Positions 34,082 through 44,135 of a stretch of 64,000 nucleotides of DNA are shown here, in pieces. A program made the position numbers and the translations under genes. Position 1 is the stretch's first letter. Each line of letters opens with the position of its first letter. This DNA comes from Uloborus plumipes (Eukaryota > Arthropoda > Arachnida > Araneae > Uloboridae). The stretch covers positions 1 through 64,000 of the forward strand of contig JAXGGA010005183.1 in assembly GCA_038373865.1 (NCBI GenBank), read 5' to 3'. Under the pieces are notes generated by a model, which was given only the letters and a program-made list of their open reading frames with translations, was not told where the DNA came from and made no database searches.

Positions 34082-37000
34082 CTCTGAATAAAAGATGAAA
34101 TTCACGTTCTTTACAAAAATAAAAGTAATATATTTAATAATATTATTAATACTAAAGGCTAAACTATATTATTACATGTTGATGTATTTATTATAAGTGT
34201 TTCAGTTGTTTATGTAACTCTGAATAAAAGATAAAATCCATGCTCTTTGCAAATATAAAAGTAATATATTTAATACTATTATTAATACTAAAGGCTAAAC
34301 CATATTACATGCTGATGTATTATTAGTGCATGCAAACTTAGCGGGTTCAGTAGTTTTGAAAAATCTTCCTTTTAGTTTGATTAACTCTAAAAGCGTATTT
34401 CTTAGTTTTTTTTAAAACTATATTTAGGATTAGTCATTCATGAGAACAGTAGCGATGGTTATGTGAGGCTAAGGATTGAACTCTTTTTGAGCTAGAGACA
34501 CAACTTTATGACTGGTTATGACTAAACACAGAAAAGTTACGGATATTTTTAATTTTTTGCAGGTTTGTGGAATCCCGACGAGCTGTCTGTTTACAACCTA
34601 GTAGGAATCTCGGATACCCTGACTGAATATGTTCTTCGCAATCCTGTGACACAGATTAATGGTGTGATTGCCATTTGGGACGTGGCTGAATTATCTTTTA
34701 AACAATTCTTACAATTAAGTTCACCAAAACTTGCACGGTCATTTATTAAGATGGTCCAAGTTAGTATACTGTCTTTTAACAATAATAACTGCTTTGTAAT
34801 CATGTAAGGGAGCATCTGCCGTGCTAAGCGCAAAAGTGGTATCTGCAGTCGAGGTCAAACTGAGATAAAACTGTTTAACCCTCGTGGGTTCCTTGGGGTC
34901 ATATGTGACCCCAATGTAATTTCTGTTTAATATATCTTGTTAATCAACCATTTGTTTTTAATGGTATTTTGTGGCTTTTATTCTTCTAGTTTTCTATTCA
35001 AAATAATGCTATTATTGTGTTTTATTTTTCCCGAATTGCATTTTTTGCACACAAGACCCTTGAGGTCACTTCCCCAGAATGCCAAAAAAAAGAGGACGTT
35101 GCAACTTTTGTCCAAGAGAACTGGACAGAAAATGCATCGAAAAGTGTCATAAGTGTTTGAAATTCACTTGCAAAAAATCATGTTTTTCTTGTCTGTAACA
35201 GTTGTAAATAAATCTACAGTTATTGTAAGCTTTGCACTAAAATTTTAATTTTTAATGCATAAACTAAATTTTACTTTGATTGTGTCTTTTTATTTTTATT
35301 TTTTTAGCATTAAAAAGTGAGTGAACTTAAATAATGCATGTAACATTCAATAATCATAATAAATTAATTAAAGGAAGGATTGGGGTCGTTTATGACCCCA
35401 AGGGTCTGGAGTGTAACTGAAATGGGAGGGACCTAAGAGGGTTAAAGTTTTGCGACACCATGTATTTAGATGAAGCTTTTCAGATTTTTTTAAAAATATG
35501 GCCCGTTCTCAAATGACCATACAATTTTGCATTTTGGTGAAATACGTAAATACGTTACAAAGAGTCACCTGGTGGCGAGAACTCAATTTTTTTTTTAAAC
35601 GTGCAGATACGACTTTTGTGCTTACACTGTAAAAAAATCAGGAAGATTTTATGGTAAATGTTACTGTAAAATGTAGCGTTTACAGTACAGAAAATTTTTA
35701 CAGTAAATTGTACCGATAAAAAAATTGCGATTGCAGCGCCAATTGATCACCATGTGACTTACTGAGCGATGCAGATGACACGTGACACCTTATTTCTACT
35801 CTCCTAATGTGTCTCATCTGGTACCGTGGATAGTAAAGCAGTGTGTAAAAATTGGTTCGATCATTGTCGTCGATCTTGCGGTTTTTAATTCTCATTTTCT
35901 CTTCCGTAAAATTTTACAGTAAACAAATATTTTACGGTAAAAATTACTGGCAACATGGATGCCAGTAACTTTTACCGTAAAAATTCAGGAAAATTTTAAC
36001 AGTGTAGCACGGCAGAGTTCCGTTTAGTCTTAAGTTTGGTCTGAAGCTGTACTGAGAGCCCCCACATACCGAAACTTAAATTCCTTTGGAATCTTTCTAT
36101 ACAAAAAGTCTTCAACTGGTGTTTCACCGGCCCCTAAGTTTCCTTGGAGTTTTGAGAATAGTTTCACAAGAGATTATTAATTGCCTAATCAAAGAAAAGC
36201 TGTATTCGCAAAATGGAGACGCCTGGGATCTCTTCCTCGCTACGCTGCGATTCGTGATAAAAAAAGATAATTTTTACACAATCCGTTTCATCCCGTATCC
36301 GAGAATCATTCTAATACAGCTCCTTAAGTCGCCGATATCTTTCTCGATTTTTAAGAAATTCAACTGGAATTATTTTCCTAAGTTGCCACATACACTTTTT
36401 GGCTGCAAGATTATGAAGATTATAAACTGCTGTCTTTTGCATATGTGTATTGAAAAATTAGTTGCTTTAAATGTTCATACATTAATTAATAAACTTTCAA
36501 TATCTTTATTCCATATTTTAGTATAATGTTTCTCTTGTATGCTTTCAAATTTTCTGAAAGCATTCTAAAGGTTGACGAAAACCTTTGCGTGCATGAGTCA
36601 AAAACCGGGTAATGGAAGTGAAATTTTTGAAATAAAAATCGCTTATATATTCGTAAATATAAGTGACACGTTTAGGAAATTTCATAAAATAATTGTACGT
36701 AAAAAAACTAATTTATGAAATTTAAAACTTATTCCAAGTTAGTTACGATGATGAATGATAAGAAAACTTTTTTGTGTCGTCAATTGTCGTTGGTCCTCTG
36801 CCTAAATGAATGAGAGATTTTATTTTTTATTGAAAACTCTCAGCTGAATGTGATTTTTACTAGACAAATATTGGTCTCACGTTTTGAGAAATTCGCAAAA
36901 TTGTGAATGTTTGAAGGTGTCCGAATACTGTTGGAGTCTAGAATCTAGATTATATAACCAAAAGTATTCGGATACCTTTAAGCATTCATTTTTCTGGAAC

Positions 37001-39310
37001 AAAATATCTACTTGTCTACTTATTTTAAAACACAAACGAATCCAAGTCTTGAACTTTATGAAAATTTTATTCTGCGAGAATTATTTAGGAAATGTTTTCG
37101 ACATCCTCAAATATTCTATCGAACTATGGCTTACAATTTTTTTTAACAACTAGTAAAAAATCGGCATTTGTTTTCTGTTCTTTTACTTTTCTTACACAAG
37201 ACAATGTATCAAATAACTTGCTGAGAAACAGTCTCTTTCTTTCTTTATTTTTCTTTACTTATTAATTTATTTTTTGCGATGATCTTCATGTTGCGAAATG
37301 TTAATAAAATATTGACATAAACTTTTTAATTATTTTTCATTCCTACCCAGGCATGTTATGAGCAAAAAAGTTTTGGCTTGAGTTCTTACCAATAGCGTAC
37401 ATAGACTTAGGTGTACCCCCCACCTTCCATAAAATTTGTAAGTGCACCCACCATCCCCTGTTAAACTACAAAAAAATGTTTTTCCCGTGCGTAGTGCTAT
37501 TTTCCTTGATCGTGCGCCCTCAAACCTCGCCCCCCCCTCTCCTACGCACGTGGGGGATGCGGGGTGCTATCTGCGCCACTGAGAAGTTCTTATTAAAGCT
37601 ATGTTGTATATATAGATCAAGTTGCTTGAGAAACATCAAACTTGCACCAGATACTTGCCTCAATCACAAGTATTTTAAACCTGTGCATTTAATCAGAAAT
37701 CTTTGAGCGCTACGAATCTTTGAGGGATGGAGGGAGCGCTATCCCTCGGCTCGATAGAAAATATGTAATTCAAATTAACACGTGATTTAAACTGCATTTC
37801 ACAAAAGAGAGCCTATATGGACTGACATTTAATTTCTTCATAGGATCGTATACCTGGTCGCTTTAAAGGTGTTTACATCATTAACTGCCATAAGCTATGT
37901 GTCACATTATACACCTTATTTTCCTGTTTTATAAAGGAGAAATTTCACAAAAGAGTAAGTAATTTTAATTTTATAATAATTTTTTTTACATTACAGTTAC
38001 TTTTCTCGGTGCAGTAAAGTATTTACAGGGTGACTAGTAATAATGCGCTAATGTTAAAAATTAATTTCTTGAAAATTATTGATTTAAAAGATTTTATTTA
38101 CATTCAAAATCAAAATAAAATGCATGGAAATTAGTTTAATACATGTTCGATGCATGTTCCGTCCATAATACATGTTCCGTCTCTGGCTGCAATACAGCAC
38201 AAACGAATAGCGAAATTCTACATTACTTGCTGAAGAATCAAAGTTTCAGTGCTTTTAATATGGTGCACTTTTGGATCAAACAATTGATTGTCAACACGCT
38301 CGGATCTATTGTCTTAAGCATATAAACTCAGTAGCAAATTTCTTTGAGTTAAAATTGGGCTGCTGTTGTTCAATTAATGTTGTCGTTCATTTTTACAAAT
38401 TGTTTTCATTTTATCAATGTTTCAGTTTTTTTTTTTTTCTTTTTTCAAATAAGAAATTGGAGCCCTCAGTTCCAACAGTGCCAAAAAGTTGCCTCGTGGT
38501 ATCCTTAGAGCGTGTGCACATTTTTATTGATTTTGGTCAATGTCCGATCATTATACAAAATTCAGTTACTTCATCGTTTATTAGTTTTTTTCTAAAATAG
38601 GAAGTTGGATTCCTTCGTTCCAATCGAGCCGAAAATTTGAGCACGGTCTATGGATACCATGTGGGAACTTTTCACTATTATTGGAACTAAGGATTTCAAT
38701 GATTAAAAAAAAAACATGTATTGAAAAACATTTTGCATAAAGAACGGTCCTAGACGCAACTGAAAAAAATAAAAAAAACCTCAGATTAACAAAATTTCGC
38801 ACACAGACTAATAAGACTGACTATAAGGCAACTTGTCTGCACTCTAAGAATTTCAATTTCTTATTAAAAAAAATATTGAAAAAATAGTAAAATTTACAAA
38901 TCTTGCATGATTAACGGCCTTATAAATATTAATTTAGATTTTAAGCAAAGAAAAAAAAAAGCACAAATTCTAACTTGTGGGAACTTTTCTGAACTATTGG
39001 AAATTTGATATAAAAAAAAAGTGTTTTTCGCTGCATTGTACTGTACAGCAGCAATATATCTTTTTCATGCCAGTTTTTGTGGAAACGTGTGTGTGAAAAA
39101 TGAAAAGTTTGAAATTTGTTTCTTGTAACTAATATTTCTTTATTATTATGTTTTCATCAACAGGTGAAATGTTTAAGCAGTGATCTATCAGAGCTTCATA
39201 AATACATTGATCCCGCCATTTTGCCGATTGAATGGGGAGGAATTCAGCCAAACTACGATTGCAATGACCTCGTGGACAAAATACTGGAAAGAAAATGCTA
39301 TATACAATAA
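30186..39310 (+). CDS. CRAL-TRIO lipid-transfer protein 1 (alpha-tocopherol transfer protein-like / clavesin-like), five coding exons
   Basis: Exons 30186-30345, 31698-31934, 34563-34759, 37844-37954 and 39164-39310 join in frame to 283 residues; every junction is GT/AG. Residues about 20-100 form the helical CRAL-TRIO N-terminal domain (TDDDFIIAFLRTRKFNCEKT). About 105-270 form the Sec14-like lipid-binding fold: HRDHQGRAIHVAK, INGVIAIWDVAELSF, then DRIPGRFKGVYIINCHK and the closing YIDPAILPIEWGG. Family members carry tocopherol, retinal or phosphoinositides between membranes in the cytosol; this ligand cannot be read from sequence. No signal peptide. The tail is 15 residues shorter than in copy 2 because of an earlier stop. 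AATAAA follows at 39402. A LINE, piggyBac and MITEs sit in its introns without touching exons. Orthology within the family is not resolved. Confidence 0.9.
30573..30743. repeat. pogo-like MITE with repeated GGCTGATTCA
   Basis: Ends resemble CAGTGGCCGTCGCTTATAAG and its inverted partner CAGTGAACGACAGTTGAATC. GGCTGATTCA occurs three times inside (near 30630, 30650 and 30703). No clear TSD. The preceding 30379-30535 is rich in ACTCCGA/GACTCC pieces, seen in other dispersed repeats. Confidence 0.45.
31078..31450 (+). repeat. tRNA-related SINE in intron 1 of gene 1
   Basis: The head AGAGTGGTGTAAAGGGAAAA and GGCCTCTCACGTCCAAAGGC, with a weak B box (GTAGGATCAAAACTG), is followed by a 300-bp body of higher G+C content than the intron. 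tRNA resemblance is degraded. Confidence 0.4.
31698..31934 (+). CDS. CRAL-TRIO gene 1, coding exon 2
   Basis: Acceptor TTCACAG; encodes the second half of the CRAL-TRIO N domain and the first strand of the lipid-binding fold; ends phase 1 before GTATAA. Confidence 0.92.
33170..33677 (+). mobile_element. 5-prime-truncated non-LTR retrotransposon
   Basis: Flanked by AATAGTTCTTTAAAG (33155-33169) and AATAGTTCTTTAGAG (33678-33692), a 15-bp target duplication with one mismatch. It is cut at its 5-prime end and finishes with a short tandem CACGACATCAT tail rather than poly(A). Higher G+C than the intron around it. Confidence 0.88.
33181..33639 (+). pseudogene. LINE ORF2 C-terminus: RNase H end and zinc-finger tail
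   Basis: 152 open codons begin with QWIPAHVGIEGNECADALAK, the RNase H block with the conserved His and Asp found in I/Jockey/R1-like elements. They end with a CRNCPDTQLTPRHIFEC Cys/His motif typical of LINE ORF2 tails. Endonuclease and reverse transcriptase are missing because of truncation. The frame is intact, so the insertion is probably fairly recent. Confidence 0.88.
33953..34081. repeat. (ATGT)n microsatellite
   Basis: About 32 ATGT units with one TATA interruption near 33992 and a TGCA near 33962. The open frames here on both strands are repeat artefacts. Confidence 0.95.
34077..34327 (+). repeat. Tandem duplication, period 136 bp
   Basis: TGTAACTCTGAATAAAAGAT and the following sequence through ACTAAAGGCTAAAC occur at 34077 and again at 34213, with a few substitutions and a short deletion. 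Directly follows the ATGT repeat. Confidence 0.8.
34563..34759 (+). CDS. CRAL-TRIO gene 1, coding exon 3
   Basis: Acceptor TTTTTTGCAG; encodes LWNPDELSVYNLVG to FIKMVQ, including the INGVIAIWDV strand of the lipid pocket; ends phase 0 before GTTAGT. Confidence 0.92.
34879..35441 (+). mobile_element. Second piggyBac-type element, deleted derivative
   Basis: TTAA at 34875-34878 and 35442-35445 flanks inverted ends CCCTCGTGGGTTCC / CCCTCTTAGGTCCC. Near each end sits a palindrome, TTGGGGTCATATGTGACCCC at 34896 and TTGGGGTCGTTTATGACCCC near 35380. Between 35085 and 35200 one frame reads RGRCNFCPRELDRKC and KCHKCLKFTCKKSC, the Cys-rich C-terminal domain of a piggyBac transposase. The rest of the gene is deleted. 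Distinct family from the copy at 27309. Confidence 0.8.
35625..36004. mobile_element. Tc1/mariner-type MITE inserted in another element's TIR
   Basis: Starts CACTGTAAAAAAATCAGGAA, ends with the inverted form TTCAGGAAAATTTTAACAGTG in part, flanked by TA (35623-35624, 36005-36006). Removing it plus one TA restores the right terminus of the surrounding element, which proves both edges. Rich in ACTGTAA/TTACAGT and TTTTACCGTAA pieces. Confidence 0.82.
36017..37843. other. Intron 3 of gene 1, remaining part
   Basis: AT-rich with C-rich patches at 37415-37560 (CCCCCCA and CGCCCCCCCCTC). The patch ends in GCGCCACTG, which resembles a hAT terminus, but I could not find a matching left end or a clean TSD. 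Open frames here have no recognisable content. Confidence 0.4.
37844..37954 (+). CDS. CRAL-TRIO gene 1, coding exon 4
   Basis: Exactly 37 codons, DRIPGRFKGVYIINCHK to KEKFHKR, between TTCATAG and GTAAGT. This is the segment with the gate helix in the family. It was found by homology to copy 2 because it lacks a long open frame. Confidence 0.9.
39164..39310 (+). CDS. CRAL-TRIO gene 1, coding exon 5 with stop
   Basis: Starts VKCLSSDLSELHKYIDPAIL and ends at TAA (39308-39310) after LERKCYIQ. Copy 2 continues 15 residues beyond this point. Confidence 0.9.
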   Translation: MKCLSSDLSELHKYIDPAILPIEWGGIQPNYDCNDLVDKILERKCYIQ

Positions 39311-39401
39311 GATAACCTGAAGTTTTCATGTAAAAGAAAGAAGCGCAAAAGAAAAAGTTTTAACTAAAATGAATTCTGTTTCGCATGCAATAATTTTCAT
39401 C

Positions 39402-39407
39402 AATAAA
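39402..39407 (+). terminator. Polyadenylation signal of CRAL-TRIO gene 1
   Basis: AATAAA 92 bases after the stop codon; the matching site in copy 2 lies 43 bases after its stop. Confidence 0.55.
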
Positions 39408-40677
39408 AAATATTTATTGCAAACTAGCAATTCCGAAGTCAGAATTAATTTTCAGAGGGAGGAGTGGCGGCGTACCCAATACCGGTATACCGAGTACCGG
39501 TATTTCGAGTTGCTTAGCAATTTCGTAATATCGGTGTTCTCTGAGGTAAAATGCCTGTATTTTCGGCATGAGATGCAAATAATGAATAATTTTGAACACC
39601 CTAATTTAAACAAGTTTCAATTTAATTTACTAGCTATCTGCTATTTGAAATGTGCATTTCTTTTTGGATGAAACAGTACCAAAATCAATCTGTTGATGTA
39701 GAACAAAAAACACGAATTAGTGGAATGCCAGCAATTAAAAGCAGCGGGGGAAAAAATACAAAATGATGTTTTCATTACTAGTTGGTTTGATAAATCACAT
39801 TTCCTTGCTTTTACGTTGACCAAGTTTTTATTTTTTCCACTTCCTTAAATTCAAGTAAAAGTGATGTTACTTAAGAAGAAGCTGTATCGTTACTAAAAAA
39901 CTTTATAGAAACCAAGTTTCATAGAGATTTTCTACTAAACAGAGCAACAGAGCTGAAAGAGCCCGAAGAATAGCGTTATAACAGTTTCATTCTTTAAAAA
40001 TGGTATAAAAATCATCTATTGCAAATAAAAAAAGAAAAATCTCTTAATGTCTTGACTCAATTCTGTTTATACAGATTGACGGAACAATACAATTTGACAT
40101 AACGGAAGAAAAGTTCTACAACATAAAGAGATAAATTTCTAGGCTCGTTATTAAGGAAGGTCAGGAGGGCAATTGCCGCCCCACTCTCCTTGGTTTTGAG
40201 AAATTAATGTATTTACAAATTAGTGGGCTCGGTTTTTGTTGATATTTGGCATAATTTGCATTAAATTCATACCTTTCGGTCCTCATGGAAAAATTCGAAA
40301 TAACGGGCCATTAAATAACATCCAGGGCTATAGCGGAGGTTTTTCTTTTCTTTTTTGTACCTAAGCAACCTTTTTTAAAAAATATATCGTGCGTCTTCTA
40401 AATCGATTGGTCAAAAAACTATATTTTAAAGAAAATTTTATGTTTTATCGGTAAAATATTTAATAATTTCTAGTGTGAACACAAAGCCAAGAATTTCGAG
40501 CAAAATCCCCAGAACCCAAGGTTTCTATTAAAAATCCAAATCCTGGTACCCAGATCGCACAATTTGAAAAAGAAAGAAAACAATTGTCATATGGTGACAA
40601 AGTTTACGTTACTGATTTATCGTTTTGAGAATCATTGTTTTTTTTGTAATTGAGCTCATGCGTATACAATTATTTAA

Positions 40678-41096
40678 GCGCCGCTTTTTCCCGGAAGACG
40701 CAAAAACTAGATTAACAATAACGATTAGTTAATAATAGAATCTTGAATCTACCAGAAATCGACTGAAGAGAAAGAAATACCTAAAGCAAACGTCTTAAAA
40801 GCAATTTACGACAAAATTTTCCTTACTAATATCAAATTGGAAAGGAAACTATTTTCATCAATTTGACCAGACGGAAAGTTTAGACATGCAAACACTTGTG
40901 ACTTTTTTTAATTTTAATTTCTGTTTTTTTATTGTTATCTAAGTAGTTGTTAACCTTGAGTGTCTTCGATAATATGAAGTTGTGTTGCATAAAGCTTTGC
41001 TGATTGTTCAAATATTTTTATCAAAGCAAATACCACGTATTTAGCTTCAAAAGAAATAAGCACTGGTATATACTAAAAATGAAGCTTGAACCACAG
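40678..41096 (+). promoter_or_regulatory. Putative promoter and non-coding first exon of CRAL-TRIO gene 2
   Basis: The partner of 22708-23158. The strongest shared string is GACATGCAAACACTTGT (near 40884), followed at similar spacing by AACCTTGAGTGTCTTC and AAAGCAAATACCACGTA, then a donor CAG/GTACGT at 41097. The acceptor at 51089 would splice it to GTGGATTGCTAATTATTGCA, which resembles the corresponding UTR of copy 1. TATA box or initiator not identified. Confidence 0.5.
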
Positions 41097-42129
41097 GTAC
41101 GTTTTTTGTTTAATATAGTAGCTTTTTTTTAATTTAAAATATATGACAACATATTCGTTATAATTTGATAACCGAATTGTTTTTTGTTTAATTTGAATTC
41201 TTTCTGTTGATTTATTTTGTTAATATTCTGTGGATTTGTATTTTTGTATATTTTTATTGAATGTAACCTTTCACGGAATACATTTTGTAGGTCAAATATT
41301 TTTTTCCTATGTTTCCTGCATTTTTAATTTCTATAGTGAAGTTATAAGTTCACTGACTTACTTACCAAAAAATAAATAAATAATAATAATAATATTTTTT
41401 AAATTCTTCCTTTTCTTTTGTTCCTTTCTTTTTTTCATGTTTTTCTATTTCTTTCTTTTGTTGCACATTTGAGCATTTCCACGCAACATGGGAACTCGGT
41501 GTTAAAAAAAATATTAAAAAATTGTCTTAATTTTTTTTTTGTACGTTCTCAATCTTGATTGAAGTTTACAAATTAGAATAAGGTAACTTCAGGTGAACCA
41601 TTTTCTTTTTGTAAGAGAACTTGTTCTATGAGTTCACAATCTCGGGAAAGTCTCTCTCTGCTAGACACAACTTTAAACGAGCATATTTTAGCCCGTTTCC
41701 ACAATTTAATTGTATTTTTTCCTGACAGATTTATTTAAAAAAACAATTATTAATAGTAAATTTTGAAATTTATTTTTAAAATATTTTTTTAAAGTAGCTT
41801 TTAAAACATTAAATTTTATGTAACGTGAGTCACTGAAACGTGAAAACTTTATTTTTTTTTAAATATTTCTAAATTTTATAACTTATAAATAAAAAAAACC
41901 TTTCCTGTTCCTCTTACTCATGTATATTACAAAAAAGAAATTATATGCCAATTTATATTTTTTTGCTTTTTTATTCATAAAATAAGGATATTTATTTTGT
42001 AACGTGAGTCACGCAGAAAGTGAGCTATAGCCAATAAAAGATAATATTAACTTCTTAAAAGTATTTAATGTACTCTAACGGGTACTTTAGGGTCTAAAGA
42101 GAGGATTAGCACCTATACACACCTATATA

Positions 42130-42780
42130 CAGGGTGTCCACTCCAATCGTGGACCAATAGCTAATTTCTAAACCGTTAGAGATAAGCATATAGTTTATTT
42201 AGGAAAAAATCTCCAAATAACGAAAGGAATTTTGGGTCCATTCAATGTTTTTCAAAAAATCAAATTTTGAAAGAATTACGAAATTTAAATTTTTATACAG
42301 CCCCCGAGTCCTATCAATCATATTTAGCAAAACATTCTTGACACTGTAACGTTTAAAACTAAAAAAAAATCACTCTTCTACCACAAAAATTGACCGAGTT
42401 ATGACGTTTTGAAAAATCAAGATTTTGAAGGATTTCGCAAACGGTCCTTTAAGTGATCTCTCGATGACGTCATAAAACAATGCAAAATTTTGATTTTTCA
42501 AAACGTCATAACTCGGTCAATTTTTGTGGTAGAAGAGTGATTTTTTTTTAGTTTTAAACGTTACAGTGTCAAGAATGTTTTGCTAAATATGATTGATAGG
42601 ACTCGGGGGCTGTATAAAAATTTAAATTTCGTAACTCTTTCAAAATTTGATTTTTTGAAAAACATTGAATGGACCCAAAATTCCTTTCGTAATTTGGAGA
42701 TTTTTTCCTAAATAAACAATATGCTTATCTCTAACGGTTTAGAAATTAGCTATTGGTCCACGATTGGAGTGGACACCCTG
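42130..42780. mobile_element. 650-bp palindromic foldback MITE
   Basis: Outer ends CAGGGTGTCCACTCCAATCG are exact inverted repeats, and the arms (about 300 bp each) are nearly identical with a loop near 42438-42483. Both sides carry TATA, so the TA target is ambiguous by one unit. The ORF-free interior includes AACGTCATAACTCGGTCAAT on both arms. Confidence 0.88.
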
Positions 42781-43714
42781 TATATTAATAATACTGATGA
42801 AATTAAAAATAAATAGCATAATTTTAATTTGTTTACTTTTTATAATCTTGTAATTAGTGCAAGGCTCCCTGTTTTGGTTCTCAGCTTTCCGATTTGTAGT
42901 ATGTGTTTATGCACGCACATATTTTTCTTCCTTATCTAAGAAAGGTTTTTCATTCCAGTAAAAGAAATTTGTAAAATAAATGACGAGTTACAGCAGAATG
43001 ACAGAATAGGTGCCGAGAAAAATTGGAGCAAGAAGGAAAGTACAGTGAATGTAAACAGAAACATTGCTTCTGGATAAAAGAATGTCTAACAAAAAAGTAG
43101 AAGAGCAAAGATGTTGTCTATAACAATTCAATATAAGCTGAAAAATAAACATATAAAACTTTTAAGGGAAATTTTGGCTAAAGTCAAACTTCTTAAATAT
43201 CGCTTCGACAAGTATACAAATGTGTAAATACACTAAGGAAGACTTGCCAAAATAATTTTTTAAACTTTCGCCAAAGCAAGGCGAAATTCAGTCGATTCAC
43301 CTCGCAGCTAAACTGTAGTCACAAGTGAGTTACTCATCAGTAAATGTAATATATATTTGAAAAGAATATTTCAGTGCCTACCAAACTCATCCTGAAAAAA
43401 TTATTTATCCCAGGAAAATCTAAACGAAATTTAATATTTTTATAAAAGGAAGAATTCAAACAGATTAACTTGAGCGAGGAAAAAAAAATTATAAAATTGG
43501 AAAATAAGAGAAATTTTAAAAAACATGGTCAACATCTCACTTGCTCTTATTTGAGATGTTTAAAATCTAATTATTCATCAGTAGTGGATGAGAAAAGTAA
43601 GTACTTTGAAGAGCCTACTTTTGAAAGGCAGTCAACTAATTTTACAGTCATTATGCAACATTAAATGTTATGATTGGTATCAGATGAAATGTAATGGTGT
43701 GTAGTATCCTGTAG

Positions 43715-44046
43715 AGTCCAGGAGATCGGACATAGGCTATAATTTATGTGCGTCAGTTACATAGATAGAAAAAATGTCTATATTAACTTCGACCTTTTTA
43801 CGAAGCCTTTTTGGCATCTCCATGGCTGAGCGACATAAAGCACACGTTCTGGCAGCTTCCGGAGCGCTGTAAACAGGTTATAAGTTAGCTATGCGTTAAG
43901 TGTTATTTGACTTTTTTGTGAAATAAATTATAAACAAACGCGTTAACTTCCTTTGAAATTTATATGTTATGAAGTCTGTCAGGAACGGATTGCCACATAA
44001 GAGCATTTAACGACTCAGAGGCTGAGAGGTACGAAAGCGCTTGTGT
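43715..44046 (+). repeat. Helitron-related segment, plus orientation
   Basis: Inverted copy of 44985-45310: shares ACATAGGCTATAATTTATGT, GGCATCTCCATGGCTGAGCG, GCTTCCGGAGCGCTGTAAAC and CAGAGGCTGAGAGGTA. It lacks the terminal TC end, being cut at about 43715. Confidence 0.65.
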
Positions 44047-44135
44047 GAATCACACTCAAAATATTGATTAACTTAATTAGTGACTACAGAATGAACTTTA
44101 TTTTCGTATGCATCAAAACTTAGAAATATATTTTA

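Larger units (their letters stand above)
34816..36016. mobile_element. TIR element hosting two nested insertions
   Basis: The left terminus CTGCCGTGCTAAGCGCAAAA (34816 on) matches, inverted, the sequence formed by joining 35602-35624 to 36007-36016 across a nested MITE. About 28 of 30 bases agree. It also contains the TTAA element 34879-35441. Original element about 260 bp once both insertions are removed. Lies in intron 3 of gene 1. Confidence 0.65.

Noticed and set aside
33879..34105. Overlapping open frames of Met-Tyr-Val-Cys and His-Thr-Tyr-Ile repeats on both strands
   Set aside because: Translation of the ATGT tetranucleotide repeat in both directions.
36086..36526. 146-codon open frame in intron 3 of gene 1
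   Set aside because: Composition is that of random AT-rich sequence and no domain or splice logic supports it.
37378..37590. hAT-like element with CAGTGGCG-type end
   Set aside because: The right end looks plausible but the left end and an aligned 8-bp duplication could not be established.
39464..39545. TACCGGTATACCGAGTACCG palindromic stretch after gene 1
   Set aside because: Probably a fragment of a hAT MITE interior, but without ends it is too short to annotate.
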